NCBI GenBank assembly: GCA_013141325.1
Contig: JABFRE010000271.1
Span: 1 to 32,181, forward strand
Reading direction: 5' to 3'
DNA from: Novosphingobium sp.
Lineage (GTDB): Bacteria; Pseudomonadota; Alphaproteobacteria; Sphingomonadales; Sphingomonadaceae
DNA length: 32,181 nt
The notes under the pieces are model-generated. The model ran no database searches and had not been told where the DNA came from. It saw only the letters and a list, made by a program, of their open reading frames with translations. Positions within the stretch are counted from its first letter, which is position 1. The number at the start of each line of letters is the position of its first letter. This document shows, piece by piece, positions 25,567-32,181 of the stretch. The translations under genes and the position numbers were made by a program.

Positions 25567-25578
25567 TCGATCGGTTAA
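25563..25578. promoter_or_regulatory. Palindromic operator, TetR-type, overlapping the -10
   Basis: TTAATCGATCGGTTAA is a 16-base palindrome with one mismatched pair. Its half site resembles the ACCGA-CG-TT operators bound by TetR-family regulators of acyl-CoA and aromatic catabolism (PaaR-type sites). It covers the -10 and expected start of the rightward promoter, a position suited to repression. No regulator gene is in the window. Confidence 0.6.
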
Positions 25579-25594
25579 AAATGTGGAGCGGGCA

Positions 25595-26332
25595 ATGGCG
25601 GGCGATACCGATTTTTCCGGCAAGCGCGTGCTGGTGGTGGGCGGATCGAGCGGGATCGGCAATGGAATCGCCCGCGCCTTTCTGGATCGCGGGGCTGAGG
25701 TCCACGTCTGGGGCACACGCGCCTCGGCCGCGCAGTACGATCCGGCGGACGGATCGGACCTTGGCGGAATGGGCTACTCCTGCGTCGATGTCGGCGATCC
25801 CGATGCTATCGATGCGGCGGCTATGCCGCTGGGCGCCCTCGACGTGCTGGTGCTCTGCCAGGGGACGGTAGTCTACCGGCGCGGCGAGTTTGATCGGCCC
25901 GGTTGGGACCGGGTGATGGCGGTCAATCTGGATAGCCTGATGCACTGCGCCCGGCGCTTCAAGCCGCAGCTGCTGGACAGCAGGGGCAGCGTGATCGTGG
26001 TCAGTTCAATCTCGGGGCTCAAGGCCAATATCGGCAACCCGGCCTATGCCGCGTCGAAGGCCGGGGCGATCAGCCTGACCAAGACGCTCGGCCAAGCCTG
26101 GGCGCCTGAGGGCATCCGGGTGAACGGCCTGGCCCCGGGGCTGGTCGATACCAAGCTGACCAAGGTCACCACCGACAATCCCGAACGCCTGGCCGGCGCG
26201 CTGGCCGCGATTCCGCAGCGGCGGATGGGCACTCCGGCGGACATGGCCGGCGCCGCACTGTTTCTCGCTTCCCCGCTTGCATCCTACGTTACGGGGCACA
26301 CCCTGATCGTCGATGGCGGCCTCTCGCTCTGA
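25595..26332 (+). CDS. SDR family NAD(P)-dependent oxidoreductase
   Basis: This classical short-chain dehydrogenase of 245 residues has the cofactor loop GGSSGIGNG (16-24), the structural NLDS (Asn111), and the catalytic Ser138-Tyr151-Lys155 set in VSSISG and YAASK. The C-terminal [12 protein letters not shown] is typical. It oxidises or reduces a hydroxyl/ketone of an unknown substrate in the cytoplasm. The ORF track extends the frame far upstream (24464); that part is antisense to the amidohydrolase. The ATG at 25595 has GGAG six bases upstream. It is the first gene of a three-gene operon and is probably controlled by the palindromic operator. Confidence 0.92.
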   Translation: MAGDTDFSGKRVLVVGGSSGIGNGIARAFLDRGAEVHVWGTRASAAQYDPADGSDLGGMGYSCVDVGDPDAIDAAAMPLGALDVLVLCQGTVVYRRGEFDRPGWDRVMAVNLDSLMHCARRFKPQLLDSRGSVIVVSSISGLKANIGNPAYAASKAGAISLTKTLGQAWAPEGIRVNGLAPGLVDTKLTKVTTDNPERLAGALAAIPQRRMGTPADMAGAALFLASPLASYVTGHTLIVDGGLSL

Positions 26333-26345
26333 AAGGGCTTGCACC

Positions 26346-27572
26346 ATGAATTTCGAACACAGCGACACGGTGAAGGATTTGCTGGCCAAGGTCAGCGCCT
26401 TCATGGACGAGCACATCTACCCGAACGAAGAGGCCTACCACGCCTTCGTCACCGATCCCGCCAACCAGTGGCAGGAATGGCCGGGGATGGAACCGCTGAA
26501 GGACAAGGCCCGGGCGCAGGGCCTGTGGAACCTGTTCCTGCCGCATGAATACGGCGCGTACTCGCCCGGATACACCAATCTGGAATATGCCCCGGTGGCA
26601 GAGCTGCTGGGGCGGGTGCCCTGGGCCAGCCAGGTGCTCAACTGTTCGGCCCCCGATACCGGCAACATGGAAGTGCTGGCCAAGTTCGGATCGCCCGAAC
26701 AGCAGGAAAAATGGCTCAAACCGCTGCTCGATGGCTCGATCCGTTCGGCCTATGTGATGACCGAGCCGCAGGTCGCCAGCTCGGACGCCACCAACCTCGA
26801 GCTGTCGATCACCCCGGACGGTGATGACTATGTCCTCAACGGGCGCAAGTGGTGGATTTCCAACGCGATGCACCCGCGCTGCACCATCTGGATCGTGATG
26901 GGCAAGACCGATTTCAACGCACCGCGCCATGCCCAGCATTCGCAGATCCTGGTCGAGCCGGACACGCCGGGGATCACCATCGTCCGGCACCTGACGGTGT
27001 TCGGATCGCACAACTCACCCGGCGGCGAATGCGAGCTGCGGTTCGACAATGTCCGCGTGCCCAAGGGCAATCTGATCCTGGGCGAGGGCCGCGGGTTCGA
27101 GATCGCGCAGGGCCGGCTTGGGCCGGGCCGGATCCATCACTGCATGCGCTCGATCGGCCAGGCCCAGCGCGCGCTGGAAATCATGGCCCGCCGCGCCGAC
27201 GGCCGCACCGCTTTCGGCAAAAAGCTGGCCGACCAGTCCAGCATTCGTCAGGATATCGCCCGCAGCTTTTGCGAGATCGAGATGGCCCGCCTGCTGACGC
27301 TGAAGGCTGCCGACGCGATGGACCGCTATGGCAACAAGGTGGCGAAAGACCTGATCGCCGCGATCAAGGTGGTCGCCCCGCAAATGGCGCAAACCGTCTG
27401 TGACCGGGCGATCCAGGTCCACGGCGGAATGGGGGTTTCCGATGACACGCCCATTGCCCGGTTCTTCACATTGAACCGCTTCGTGCGGATCGCCGACGGG
27501 CCGGACGAGGTGCACATGAGCCAGCTCGGCAAGGCCAAGATCAAGGAATACGTCGCGATGAACGAAAGGTAA
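26346..27572 (+). CDS. Acyl-CoA dehydrogenase (ACAD10/11-like)
   Basis: This flavoenzyme of 408 residues introduces a 2,3-double bond in an acyl-CoA and passes electrons to ETF. The three-domain ACAD layout is clear: helical N-terminus; beta domain with [18 protein letters not shown] (FAD and substrate contacts) and GRKWWISNA; helical C-terminus with [15 protein letters not shown] and [18 protein letters not shown]. The ending [13 protein letters not shown] is characteristic of the ACAD10/11 branch; it has Asp where medium-chain enzymes carry the catalytic Glu. AAGGG eight bases before ATG 26346 fixes the start, 13 bases after the SDR stop. The substrate is unknown. Confidence 0.95.
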   Translation: MNFEHSDTVKDLLAKVSAFMDEHIYPNEEAYHAFVTDPANQWQEWPGMEPLKDKARAQGLWNLFLPHEYGAYSPGYTNLEYAPVAELLGRVPWASQVLNCSAPDTGNMEVLAKFGSPEQQEKWLKPLLDGSIRSAYVMTEPQVASSDATNLELSITPDGDDYVLNGRKWWISNAMHPRCTIWIVMGKTDFNAPRHAQHSQILVEPDTPGITIVRHLTVFGSHNSPGGECELRFDNVRVPKGNLILGEGRGFEIAQGRLGPGRIHHCMRSIGQAQRALEIMARRADGRTAFGKKLADQSSIRQDIARSFCEIEMARLLTLKAADAMDRYGNKVAKDLIAAIKVVAPQMAQTVCDRAIQVHGGMGVSDDTPIARFFTLNRFVRIADGPDEVHMSQLGKAKIKEYVAMNER

Positions 27573-27576
27573 GCAG

Positions 27577-28617
27577 ATGAAAGCCCTGCGTTACTACGGC
27601 GCCCGCGATGTCCGGTACGAGGCGATGGACGATCCCACTCCGCAAAGCGACCGCGATGCGGTGGTGAAGGTCAGCGCCTGTTCGATCTGCGGATCGGACC
27701 TGCACATCTACCACGGCCACGGATTTTCCGAGGATGTCGGCTTCTGCGTCGGCCACGAAGCTGTCGGCGAAGTGGTGGAGGTTGGCCGAGCGGTGCAACG
27801 CCTCAAGGTGGGTGACAAGGTGATGCTGCCGGCGGCAATCGGCTGCGGCGCGTGCCGCTCGTGCTTGGCGGGCAATGTCATCAATTGCGAATTTGGACTG
27901 GGGGCGTGTTACGGCCTGTCAGACCGCCTGCAAGGCTCGCAGGCCGAGGCGGTGCGGGTTCCGGCGGCCGACATGAACGCCGTTCCGGTGCCGGATGGCG
28001 TCAGCATGGAACAGGCCTTGATGATGACCGACGCGCTGGCCACCGCCTGGTACGGCGCACGGCGGGCGGACATCCGTCCCGGTGCGTCGGCGGCGGTGAT
28101 CGGCCTCGGCCCGATTGGGCTGATGGCTGTGGAAAGCGCCTTCGTGATGGGCGCGCATGTAGTCTATGCGATCGACCCGATCCCGGAGCGCCGCGCGCTG
28201 GCCGCCGCAGCAGGCGCGATCGCGCTGCATCCGGACGAGGCCTTGGACCGGATCAAGGAGGACACCCGGGGCGCCAAGCTGGAATGCGTGGTCGAAGTGG
28301 TGGGCAGCGATGCCACGGTCGATCTGGCGCTGCGGCTGGTCGCGCGGCGCGGAACGGTTTCGGTGATCGGTGTCCAGCAAAGCCGCCGCTATGCCTTTCC
28401 GCTGGAACGCGCCTTCGCCGCCGGGCTGACCTTCCGCGCCGGCACCTGCTCGGTGCCAGAGGAACTGCCCGCGCTGTTCCCGCTGGTTCAGTCGGGCCGG
28501 CTCAAACCCGAACGTTGCATCAGTCACCGCCTGCCGCTGAGCGTGGGCGCGGAAGCTTACCGCCTGTTCGAAGCGCGTGAGGCAGGGGCGCTGAAGATGG
28601 TGCTGGCGCCGGACTAG
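27577..28617 (+). CDS. Zinc-dependent alcohol dehydrogenase (MDR family)
   Basis: This medium-chain NAD(P)-linked dehydrogenase has 346 residues. Catalytic zinc ligands Cys38 (SICGSD), His60 and Glu61 (GHEAVGEV) and the structural zinc set Cys90, Cys93, Cys96, Cys104 are all present. The Rossmann motif is GLGPIG (176-181), followed by Asp in AIDP, which suggests NAD(H). AAAGG seven bases before the ATG and a four-base gap to the acyl-CoA dehydrogenase stop indicate the same operon. It probably oxidises an alcohol in the same pathway. Its 3' end faces the SGNH hydrolase with a gap of four bases. Confidence 0.94.
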   Translation: MKALRYYGARDVRYEAMDDPTPQSDRDAVVKVSACSICGSDLHIYHGHGFSEDVGFCVGHEAVGEVVEVGRAVQRLKVGDKVMLPAAIGCGACRSCLAGNVINCEFGLGACYGLSDRLQGSQAEAVRVPAADMNAVPVPDGVSMEQALMMTDALATAWYGARRADIRPGASAAVIGLGPIGLMAVESAFVMGAHVVYAIDPIPERRALAAAAGAIALHPDEALDRIKEDTRGAKLECVVEVVGSDATVDLALRLVARRGTVSVIGVQQSRRYAFPLERAFAAGLTFRAGTCSVPEELPALFPLVQSGRLKPERCISHRLPLSVGAEAYRLFEAREAGALKMVLAPD

Positions 28618-28621
28618 ATTG

Positions 28622-29440
28622 TCAGGCGGATCGGCCGGCGAGGAACGCGATCAGCCTGTCGCGCCACACCGCATAGCCTTCCAGGCTTGGGTGGAGACTG
28701 TCATTGAACAGGCTCTTGCGCTGGAGTCCGGCGGCGTCGACAAATGACGGATACAGATCGAGGAATTCCATCCGCGCCTTGGGGCCTGCATCGCTGACCA
28801 AGGCCCGGAGCCGGGCATTTATCGGCTGAACGAGCGCAGCGTTCTTGCCCGGATCATCGGTGGGCAGCAAGGATTGGACAACGATCCGGGCCTTGGGTTT
28901 ACGCGCGCGGATTGCTGCAATTGTCGCGCGGACTCCGCTGAAAATGCTCTCGACAGCCGGGTCTTCCGCATCGAAACTGTTGTTGATGCCCAATAGCAGA
29001 AAGACGGTATCGGGTTGCAGGTCTTGTCGATCCAGCCAGCCGCTGCCGCCCTTGGCTTTCGGCAGAATCCGATGGAGCACATGCTCGATCCGGTCTCCCG
29101 AGACCCCCAGGTTCAGGGCCTTGTGTTCGGGAAGCCTTCCCGAAAAGCTCTCATCCCACACCTGGCGTCCGCACCATTTCCCTTTGAACCAGGGATTGGC
29201 ATCCAGATGCCAGAAATCGGTGATCGAATCGCCGACGAACAGCAGCCGGACGTCCTTCAGACTCTTCGTGCTGCGCAGCGTGCGGGTTATGTCATCGGAG
29301 CGCTTCTGCCAGTAGTCGACCCGTGGAGTCGGCCGTTCCGCGACAAAGGCCGTTTGCGCGCGTGCTGAAGCCGGTGCGCTTAGACCCAGGCACACGGCGG
29401 ATAGTATGGCAGTGGCGCAAGCGATGTGCATGAACTTCAT
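28622..29440 (-). CDS. Secreted SGNH/GDSL hydrolase
   Basis: The 272-residue protein has a signal peptide (MKFMHIACATAILSAVCLGLSAPASARA, cleavage near residue 28). The SGNH blocks follow: I FVGDSIT (Ser72 nucleophile), II NLGVSGD, III LLGINN, V DSLHPSLEGY (Asp/His). Members are esterases or acylhydrolases, often acting on lipids or carbohydrate esters; this one resembles the platelet-activating-factor acetylhydrolase-like branch. It would act in the periplasm or outside. The ORF track extends it into leuA; the ATG at 29440 with its signal sequence is right. It lies 29 bases downstream of leuA. Confidence 0.92.
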   Translation of the reverse strand: MKFMHIACATAILSAVCLGLSAPASARAQTAFVAERPTPRVDYWQKRSDDITRTLRSTKSLKDVRLLFVGDSITDFWHLDANPWFKGKWCGRQVWDESFSGRLPEHKALNLGVSGDRIEHVLHRILPKAKGGSGWLDRQDLQPDTVFLLLGINNSFDAEDPAVESIFSGVRATIAAIRARKPKARIVVQSLLPTDDPGKNAALVQPINARLRALVSDAGPKARMEFLDLYPSFVDAAGLQRKSLFNDSLHPSLEGYAVWRDRLIAFLAGRSA

Positions 29441-29469
29441 GGTGATCCGTTCCCCACTTGCCTGGCGCA

Positions 29470-31143
29470 CTAACCGGCACCCTCGTTCGCGGCGCTGAGC
29501 ACGGCCCGGACCGACGCAGTGGCGACGTCTTCGTCGATCCCCACACCCCAGACCGTCTTGCCACTTGGCGTTACGCATTCAACATAGGCCGCCGCGCGCG
29601 CGTCTGATCCAGCAGTCATCGCGTGCTCAGTGTAGTCCTTGATTTCAAGCGCAACCCCGAAGCTTTCAGCCAGGGTGGTGACCACCGAGCTGATCAGCCC
29701 GTTGCCGCGGCCCGAGACGGACTGTTCCTTGTCATCCACCGCGATCTTGCCGGCGAACATGCGGGTGCCGTCGGCGGCCTTCGATTCCTCGTAATCGAGC
29801 AACTGGAAGTGCTGGGGCGTGTTCAGGTGATAGACCCGCTGGAATACCTCCCAGATATCCTCGGCAAACAGTTCGCGGCCGGCCGAATCCGCCAGTTCCT
29901 GCACGTGCTTGGAAAAGTGCGCCTGCATCTTCTTGGGCAGTTTCAAGCCCTGGTCCTGTTCCAGCACCCAGGCGAACCCGCCTTTGCCGCTTTGCGAATT
30001 GACCCGGATCACCGCCTCGTAATCGCGGCCGAGGTCGGCGGGATCGATCGGCAGATAGGGCATTTCCCAGAGCGTATCGTTCTGCTTTTCCCGCGCGGCG
30101 AAGCCCTTCTTGATCGCGTCCTGATGGCTGCCCGAAAACGAGGTGTAGACCAGCTCGCCCACATAAGGGTGGCGCGGGTGGATCGGCAGCTGGTTGCAAT
30201 ATTCCACCGTCTTGGCGATCGCATCGATGTCCGAAAAATCTAGTCCCGGATCAATGCCTTGCGTGTACATGTTGAGGGCGACTGTAACCAGATCGCAGTT
30301 GCCGGTCCGCTCACCGTTGCCGAACAGGCAGCCTTCCACCCGGTCGCCCCCGGCCATCAGCCCCAGCTCGGCCGCAGCGATGCCGGTGCCGCGGTCGTTG
30401 TGGGTGTGAAGCGAGATCACCACCGCCTCGCGGTTGGGGATCATCCGGGCGAACAGTTCGACCTGATCGGCATAGATGTTGGGCGTGGCGCATTCCACGG
30501 TGGCCGGCAGGTTGAAGATGATCGGGTGCTCGGCGCTGGGCTGCAGCACGTCCATCACCGCCGCGCAGACCTCTACCGAGAAGTCGACTTCGGCGGTGGA
30601 GAAGGTCTCGGGTGAATATTCGAAGGTCCAGCGGGTGCCGGGGTGCTTCGCCGCCTGGTCACGCAGCACCTTCGCCCCGTCGATGGCGATGGCCTTGATC
30701 TCGTCCTTGCCCATTCCGAACACGATCTTGCGCCAAACGGGCGAGACTGCGTTGTAGAGGTGGACGATCGCGCTTTTCGCGCCTTCGAGGCTGGCAAAGC
30801 TGGTTTCGATCAGATCGCGGCGCGACTGGGTCAGCACCTGGACGGTCACGTCATCGGGGATCCGGTTGCCGCGCACCAGGCCCGAGATAAAGTCGAAATC
30901 CGTTGCGCCCGAGGCAGGAAAGCCGACTTCGATTTCCTTGACGCCGACCTTCAGCAGCAGATCGAAAAACCGATTCTTCTTTTCCGCACCCATCGGATCG
31001 ATCAGCGCCTGGTTACCATCGCGCAGATCGGTCGACAGCCAACGCGGTGGCTGGGTGATCTGGCGACCCGGCCATTGGCGATCGGGCAGGTTGATCGGCG
31101 GAAAGGGGCGGTACTTGGCCCCGGGGTTCTTCAGCATGGTCAT
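29470..31143 (-). CDS. leuA: 2-isopropylmalate synthase
   Basis: LeuA condenses acetyl-CoA with 2-ketoisovalerate, the first step of leucine synthesis. The 557-residue protein is the longer LeuA form. The catalytic domain has STDLRDGNQALIDP (Arg41-Asp42 region), FEYSPETFS, NLPATVECATPNIYADQ, the metal motif HTHND (246-250) and GNGERTGNCDLV. The C-terminal regulatory domain (about 420-557) includes VSGRGNGLISS, the leucine-feedback region of this family. The start MTMLKNPGAKYRPF at 31143 matches relatives; its ribosome binding site is weak. A leucine-rich leader peptide and a structured leader lie just upstream, so attenuation by leucyl-tRNA supply is likely. Confidence 0.97.
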   Translation of the reverse strand: MTMLKNPGAKYRPFPPINLPDRQWPGRQITQPPRWLSTDLRDGNQALIDPMGAEKKNRFFDLLLKVGVKEIEVGFPASGATDFDFISGLVRGNRIPDDVTVQVLTQSRRDLIETSFASLEGAKSAIVHLYNAVSPVWRKIVFGMGKDEIKAIAIDGAKVLRDQAAKHPGTRWTFEYSPETFSTAEVDFSVEVCAAVMDVLQPSAEHPIIFNLPATVECATPNIYADQVELFARMIPNREAVVISLHTHNDRGTGIAAAELGLMAGGDRVEGCLFGNGERTGNCDLVTVALNMYTQGIDPGLDFSDIDAIAKTVEYCNQLPIHPRHPYVGELVYTSFSGSHQDAIKKGFAAREKQNDTLWEMPYLPIDPADLGRDYEAVIRVNSQSGKGGFAWVLEQDQGLKLPKKMQAHFSKHVQELADSAGRELFAEDIWEVFQRVYHLNTPQHFQLLDYEESKAADGTRMFAGKIAVDDKEQSVSGRGNGLISSVVTTLAESFGVALEIKDYTEHAMTAGSDARAAAYVECVTPSGKTVWGVGIDEDVATASVRAVLSAANEGAG

Positions 31144-31190
31144 AGCGGTGTCTCAGCGTGGCAGTGCGACTGGTCAGTGGTGTTCAGCTT

Positions 31191-31244
31191 CCCTTGGGCG
31201 GCGCTGTGTGCCGCTCAAAGGACACACCCGCTCACGCCCAAGGG
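31191..31244 (-). promoter_or_regulatory. Structured leader of leuA (attenuator-like stem)
   Basis: A perfect 10-bp inverted repeat (CCCTTGGGCG at 31191-31200, CGCCCAAGGG at 31235-31244) encloses 34 bases that hold a second stem (GTGTG/CACAC). The upstream arm overlaps the last codons of the leader peptide. No T-run follows on the minus strand, so this is not a standard intrinsic terminator. Confidence 0.55.
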
Positions 31245-31282
31245 CGGATAAGTCGCAGGGTAAGGCCAAGCCGGGAGATCAT
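31232..31282 (-). CDS. leuA leader peptide, leucine-rich
   Basis: This 17-codon ORF encodes MISRLGLTLRLIRPWA and a TGA stop, with leucine at positions 5, 7, 9 and 11 (codons CTT, CTT, CTG, CTT). It lies 88 bases upstream of leuA on the same strand, followed by a stem-loop. Leader peptides dense in the end-product amino acid control amino acid operons by ribosome stalling, and such leaders are known before leuA in other proteobacteria. It was too short for the ORF track. The ribosome binding site is weak. The peptide itself probably has no function. Confidence 0.75.
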   Translation of the reverse strand: MISRLGLTLRLIRPWA

Positions 31283-31290
31283 GGGTTCAG

Positions 31291-31319
31291 CCTATGCTGC
31301 CTTGCCGGTGGGTTGTAAA
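31291..31319 (-). promoter_or_regulatory. Predicted promoter of the leuA transcript
   Basis: On the minus strand a -35 TTTACA (31314-31319) and a -10 CATAGG (31291-31296) are separated by 17 bases. Transcription would begin around 31283-31285, just before the leader-peptide ATG, so the leader might be translated with almost no 5' untranslated sequence. Confidence 0.5.
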
Positions 31320-31335
31320 GGGGCAAGCCGCGCGT

Positions 31336-32181
31336 TCAGGCGCGGTCTTGCGTGCTTTGCTTGCCGCGCCAGCGCGCACTTTCGCCCGCCTGACGCTCGG
31401 CCCGGTCGGCATGGCAAGCGGCGCAGCACAGCCCGGCGACGTAGTGCGCAGACTGGCGCGCCACTTCGTCCAGCGGCCGCCCGCAGCCCTGGCAGGCTTC
31501 GAAGGTTCCGGGAACCAGACCGTGGCCGACGGTGACGCGTTCATCGAAAACGAAGCACTCGCCGCGCCACAGGCTGTTCTCAGCGGGCACTTCTTCGAGA
31601 TATTTGAGGATGCCGCCCTGCAGGTGATAGACCTCGCCCACCCCCTCGGCCTTGAGGAAGGCGGTCGATTTTTCGCAGCGGATCCCGCCGGTGCAGAACA
31701 TCGCCACCCTGGGCGGCGTTTCGCCGGCCAGCAGGCTCTCGCGATGGGCCCGGAACCAGGCGGGAAATTCGCGGAACGTGCGGGTTGCGGGGTTGATCGC
31801 TCCGGCGAAGGTTCCGGCGACCACTTCGTAGTCGTTGCGGGTGTCGATCACGATGGTTCCGGGAGCGGCGATCAGCGCGTTCCAATCCTCAGGCGCCACG
31901 TAGTGGCCGGTCGCCAGCGGATCGATGCCGGGCTCACCCATGGTTACGATCTCGGCCTTGATCCGCACTTTCATCCGGCGGAACGGCACGTCCGGCGCGC
32001 GCGAGTACTTAACCTCGGTGTCGCCGCAGCCAGGCAGATTGCGGATCGCGGCGACCACGGCGGCGATCCCCGCGTCACTTCCGGCAATGGTACCGTTGAT
32101 CCCTTCGCGGGCCAGCAGCAGCGTCCCCTTGATGGCCTGATCCTGGCACAGTGCGGCGAGATCGGCGCGGATTTCGGCAAG
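31336..32181 (-). CDS. trhO: tRNA uridine(34) hydroxylase / rhodanese-related sulfurtransferase, 5'-truncated by window edge
   Basis: TrhO (YceA, UPF0176) hydroxylates uridine 34 of certain tRNAs. The frame runs in from the right edge; the ORF-track start at 32058 is internal, because the 41 codons before it read LAEIRADL...GTLLLAREGINGTIAGSD, the typical N-terminal domain. Only about 20-30 residues are missing. The rhodanese domain has VIDTRNDYEV, the active-site loop MFCTGGIRCEKS with the reactive Cys, and YHLQGGILKYLEE. The C-terminus has a Cys-rich part (CQGCGRP, CCAACHADR) that may bind a metal, as is common in longer family members. The leuA promoter lies directly downstream. Confidence 0.94.
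   Translation of the reverse strand, partial: LAEIRADLAALCQDQAIKGTLLLAREGINGTIAGSDAGIAAVVAAIRNLPGCGDTEVKYSRAPDVPFRRMKVRIKAEIVTMGEPGIDPLATGHYVAPEDWNALIAAPGTIVIDTRNDYEVVAGTFAGAINPATRTFREFPAWFRAHRESLLAGETPPRVAMFCTGGIRCEKSTAFLKAEGVGEVYHLQGGILKYLEEVPAENSLWRGECFVFDERVTVGHGLVPGTFEACQGCGRPLDEVARQSAHYVAGLCCAACHADRAERQAGESARWRGKQSTQDRA

Noticed and set aside
24464-25594. Upstream extension of the SDR ORF
   Set aside because: Antisense to the amidohydrolase and runs through the promoter and operator; the SDR fold starts at 25595.
31191-31244. Intrinsic terminator before leuA
   Set aside because: The inverted repeat is strong but no T-run follows on the transcribed strand; kept only as a regulatory structure.
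1-32181. CRISPR array, insertion sequence, prophage or integrated element
   Set aside because: No spaced direct-repeat array, transposase, integrase or phage gene was seen; the only tRNAs have no duplicated 3' end suggesting an attachment site beyond the tandem tRNA copy itself.

Overview
The window is a GC-rich chromosomal segment that looks like an alphaproteobacterium of the order Sphingomonadales (Novosphingobium, Sphingobium or Sphingopyxis type). The evidence is the pst-pho cluster with an extended PstA, short palindromic intergenic repeats of the kind common in sphingomonads, an alphaproteobacterial-style leucine leader, and protein sequences typical of the group. No phage, insertion sequence, CRISPR array or rRNA operon was seen. 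Most of the window is core metabolism and transport, with one small catabolic cluster.

Left part (1-6250): the 3' end of a TPR protein, a family III CoA transferase/racemase, a bile-acid:sodium-symporter-like transporter, a TerC-related DUF475 membrane protein, panB, and an APC amino-acid permease followed by an intrinsic terminator.

Centre (6255-14291): a phosphate-starvation regulon. A leftward operon pstS-pstC-pstA-pstB-phoU-phoB is transcribed from a promoter with four 11-bp-spaced Pho-box half sites. Facing away from it is a DUF2490 outer-membrane protein with its own Pho-box-like array. The sensor kinase PhoR lies beyond that gene, in convergent orientation to it. Two tRNA-Glu genes (CTC and TTC anticodons) follow, with a recognisable promoter, then recJ.

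Right-centre (16480-23294): an exported Met/Gly-rich unknown protein, a flavodoxin-like protein, an unrecognised protein whose frame has no normal start codon at its natural 5' end, an AHH/HNH-type nuclease, a nitronate-monooxygenase-like enzyme, a repeat-containing intergenic gap, a MOSC protein, an SDR fused to a DoxX-like membrane domain, and a DUF2269-like membrane protein.

Right part (23295-32181): two divergent operons (amidohydrolase plus Fe-alcohol dehydrogenase; SDR plus acyl-CoA dehydrogenase plus Zn-alcohol dehydrogenase) share a 100-bp region holding a -35/-10 promoter with a TetR-type palindrome on its -10. They probably form one inducible catabolic module. Then come a secreted SGNH hydrolase, leuA preceded by a 16-residue leucine-rich leader peptide inside a structured 5' leader, and the 5'-truncated tRNA uridine hydroxylase gene trhO.

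The observations most worth following are the leuA leader peptide, the Pho-box array on the DUF2490 gene, the operator-promoter of the catabolic cluster, and the gene with the missing start codon next to the nuclease.
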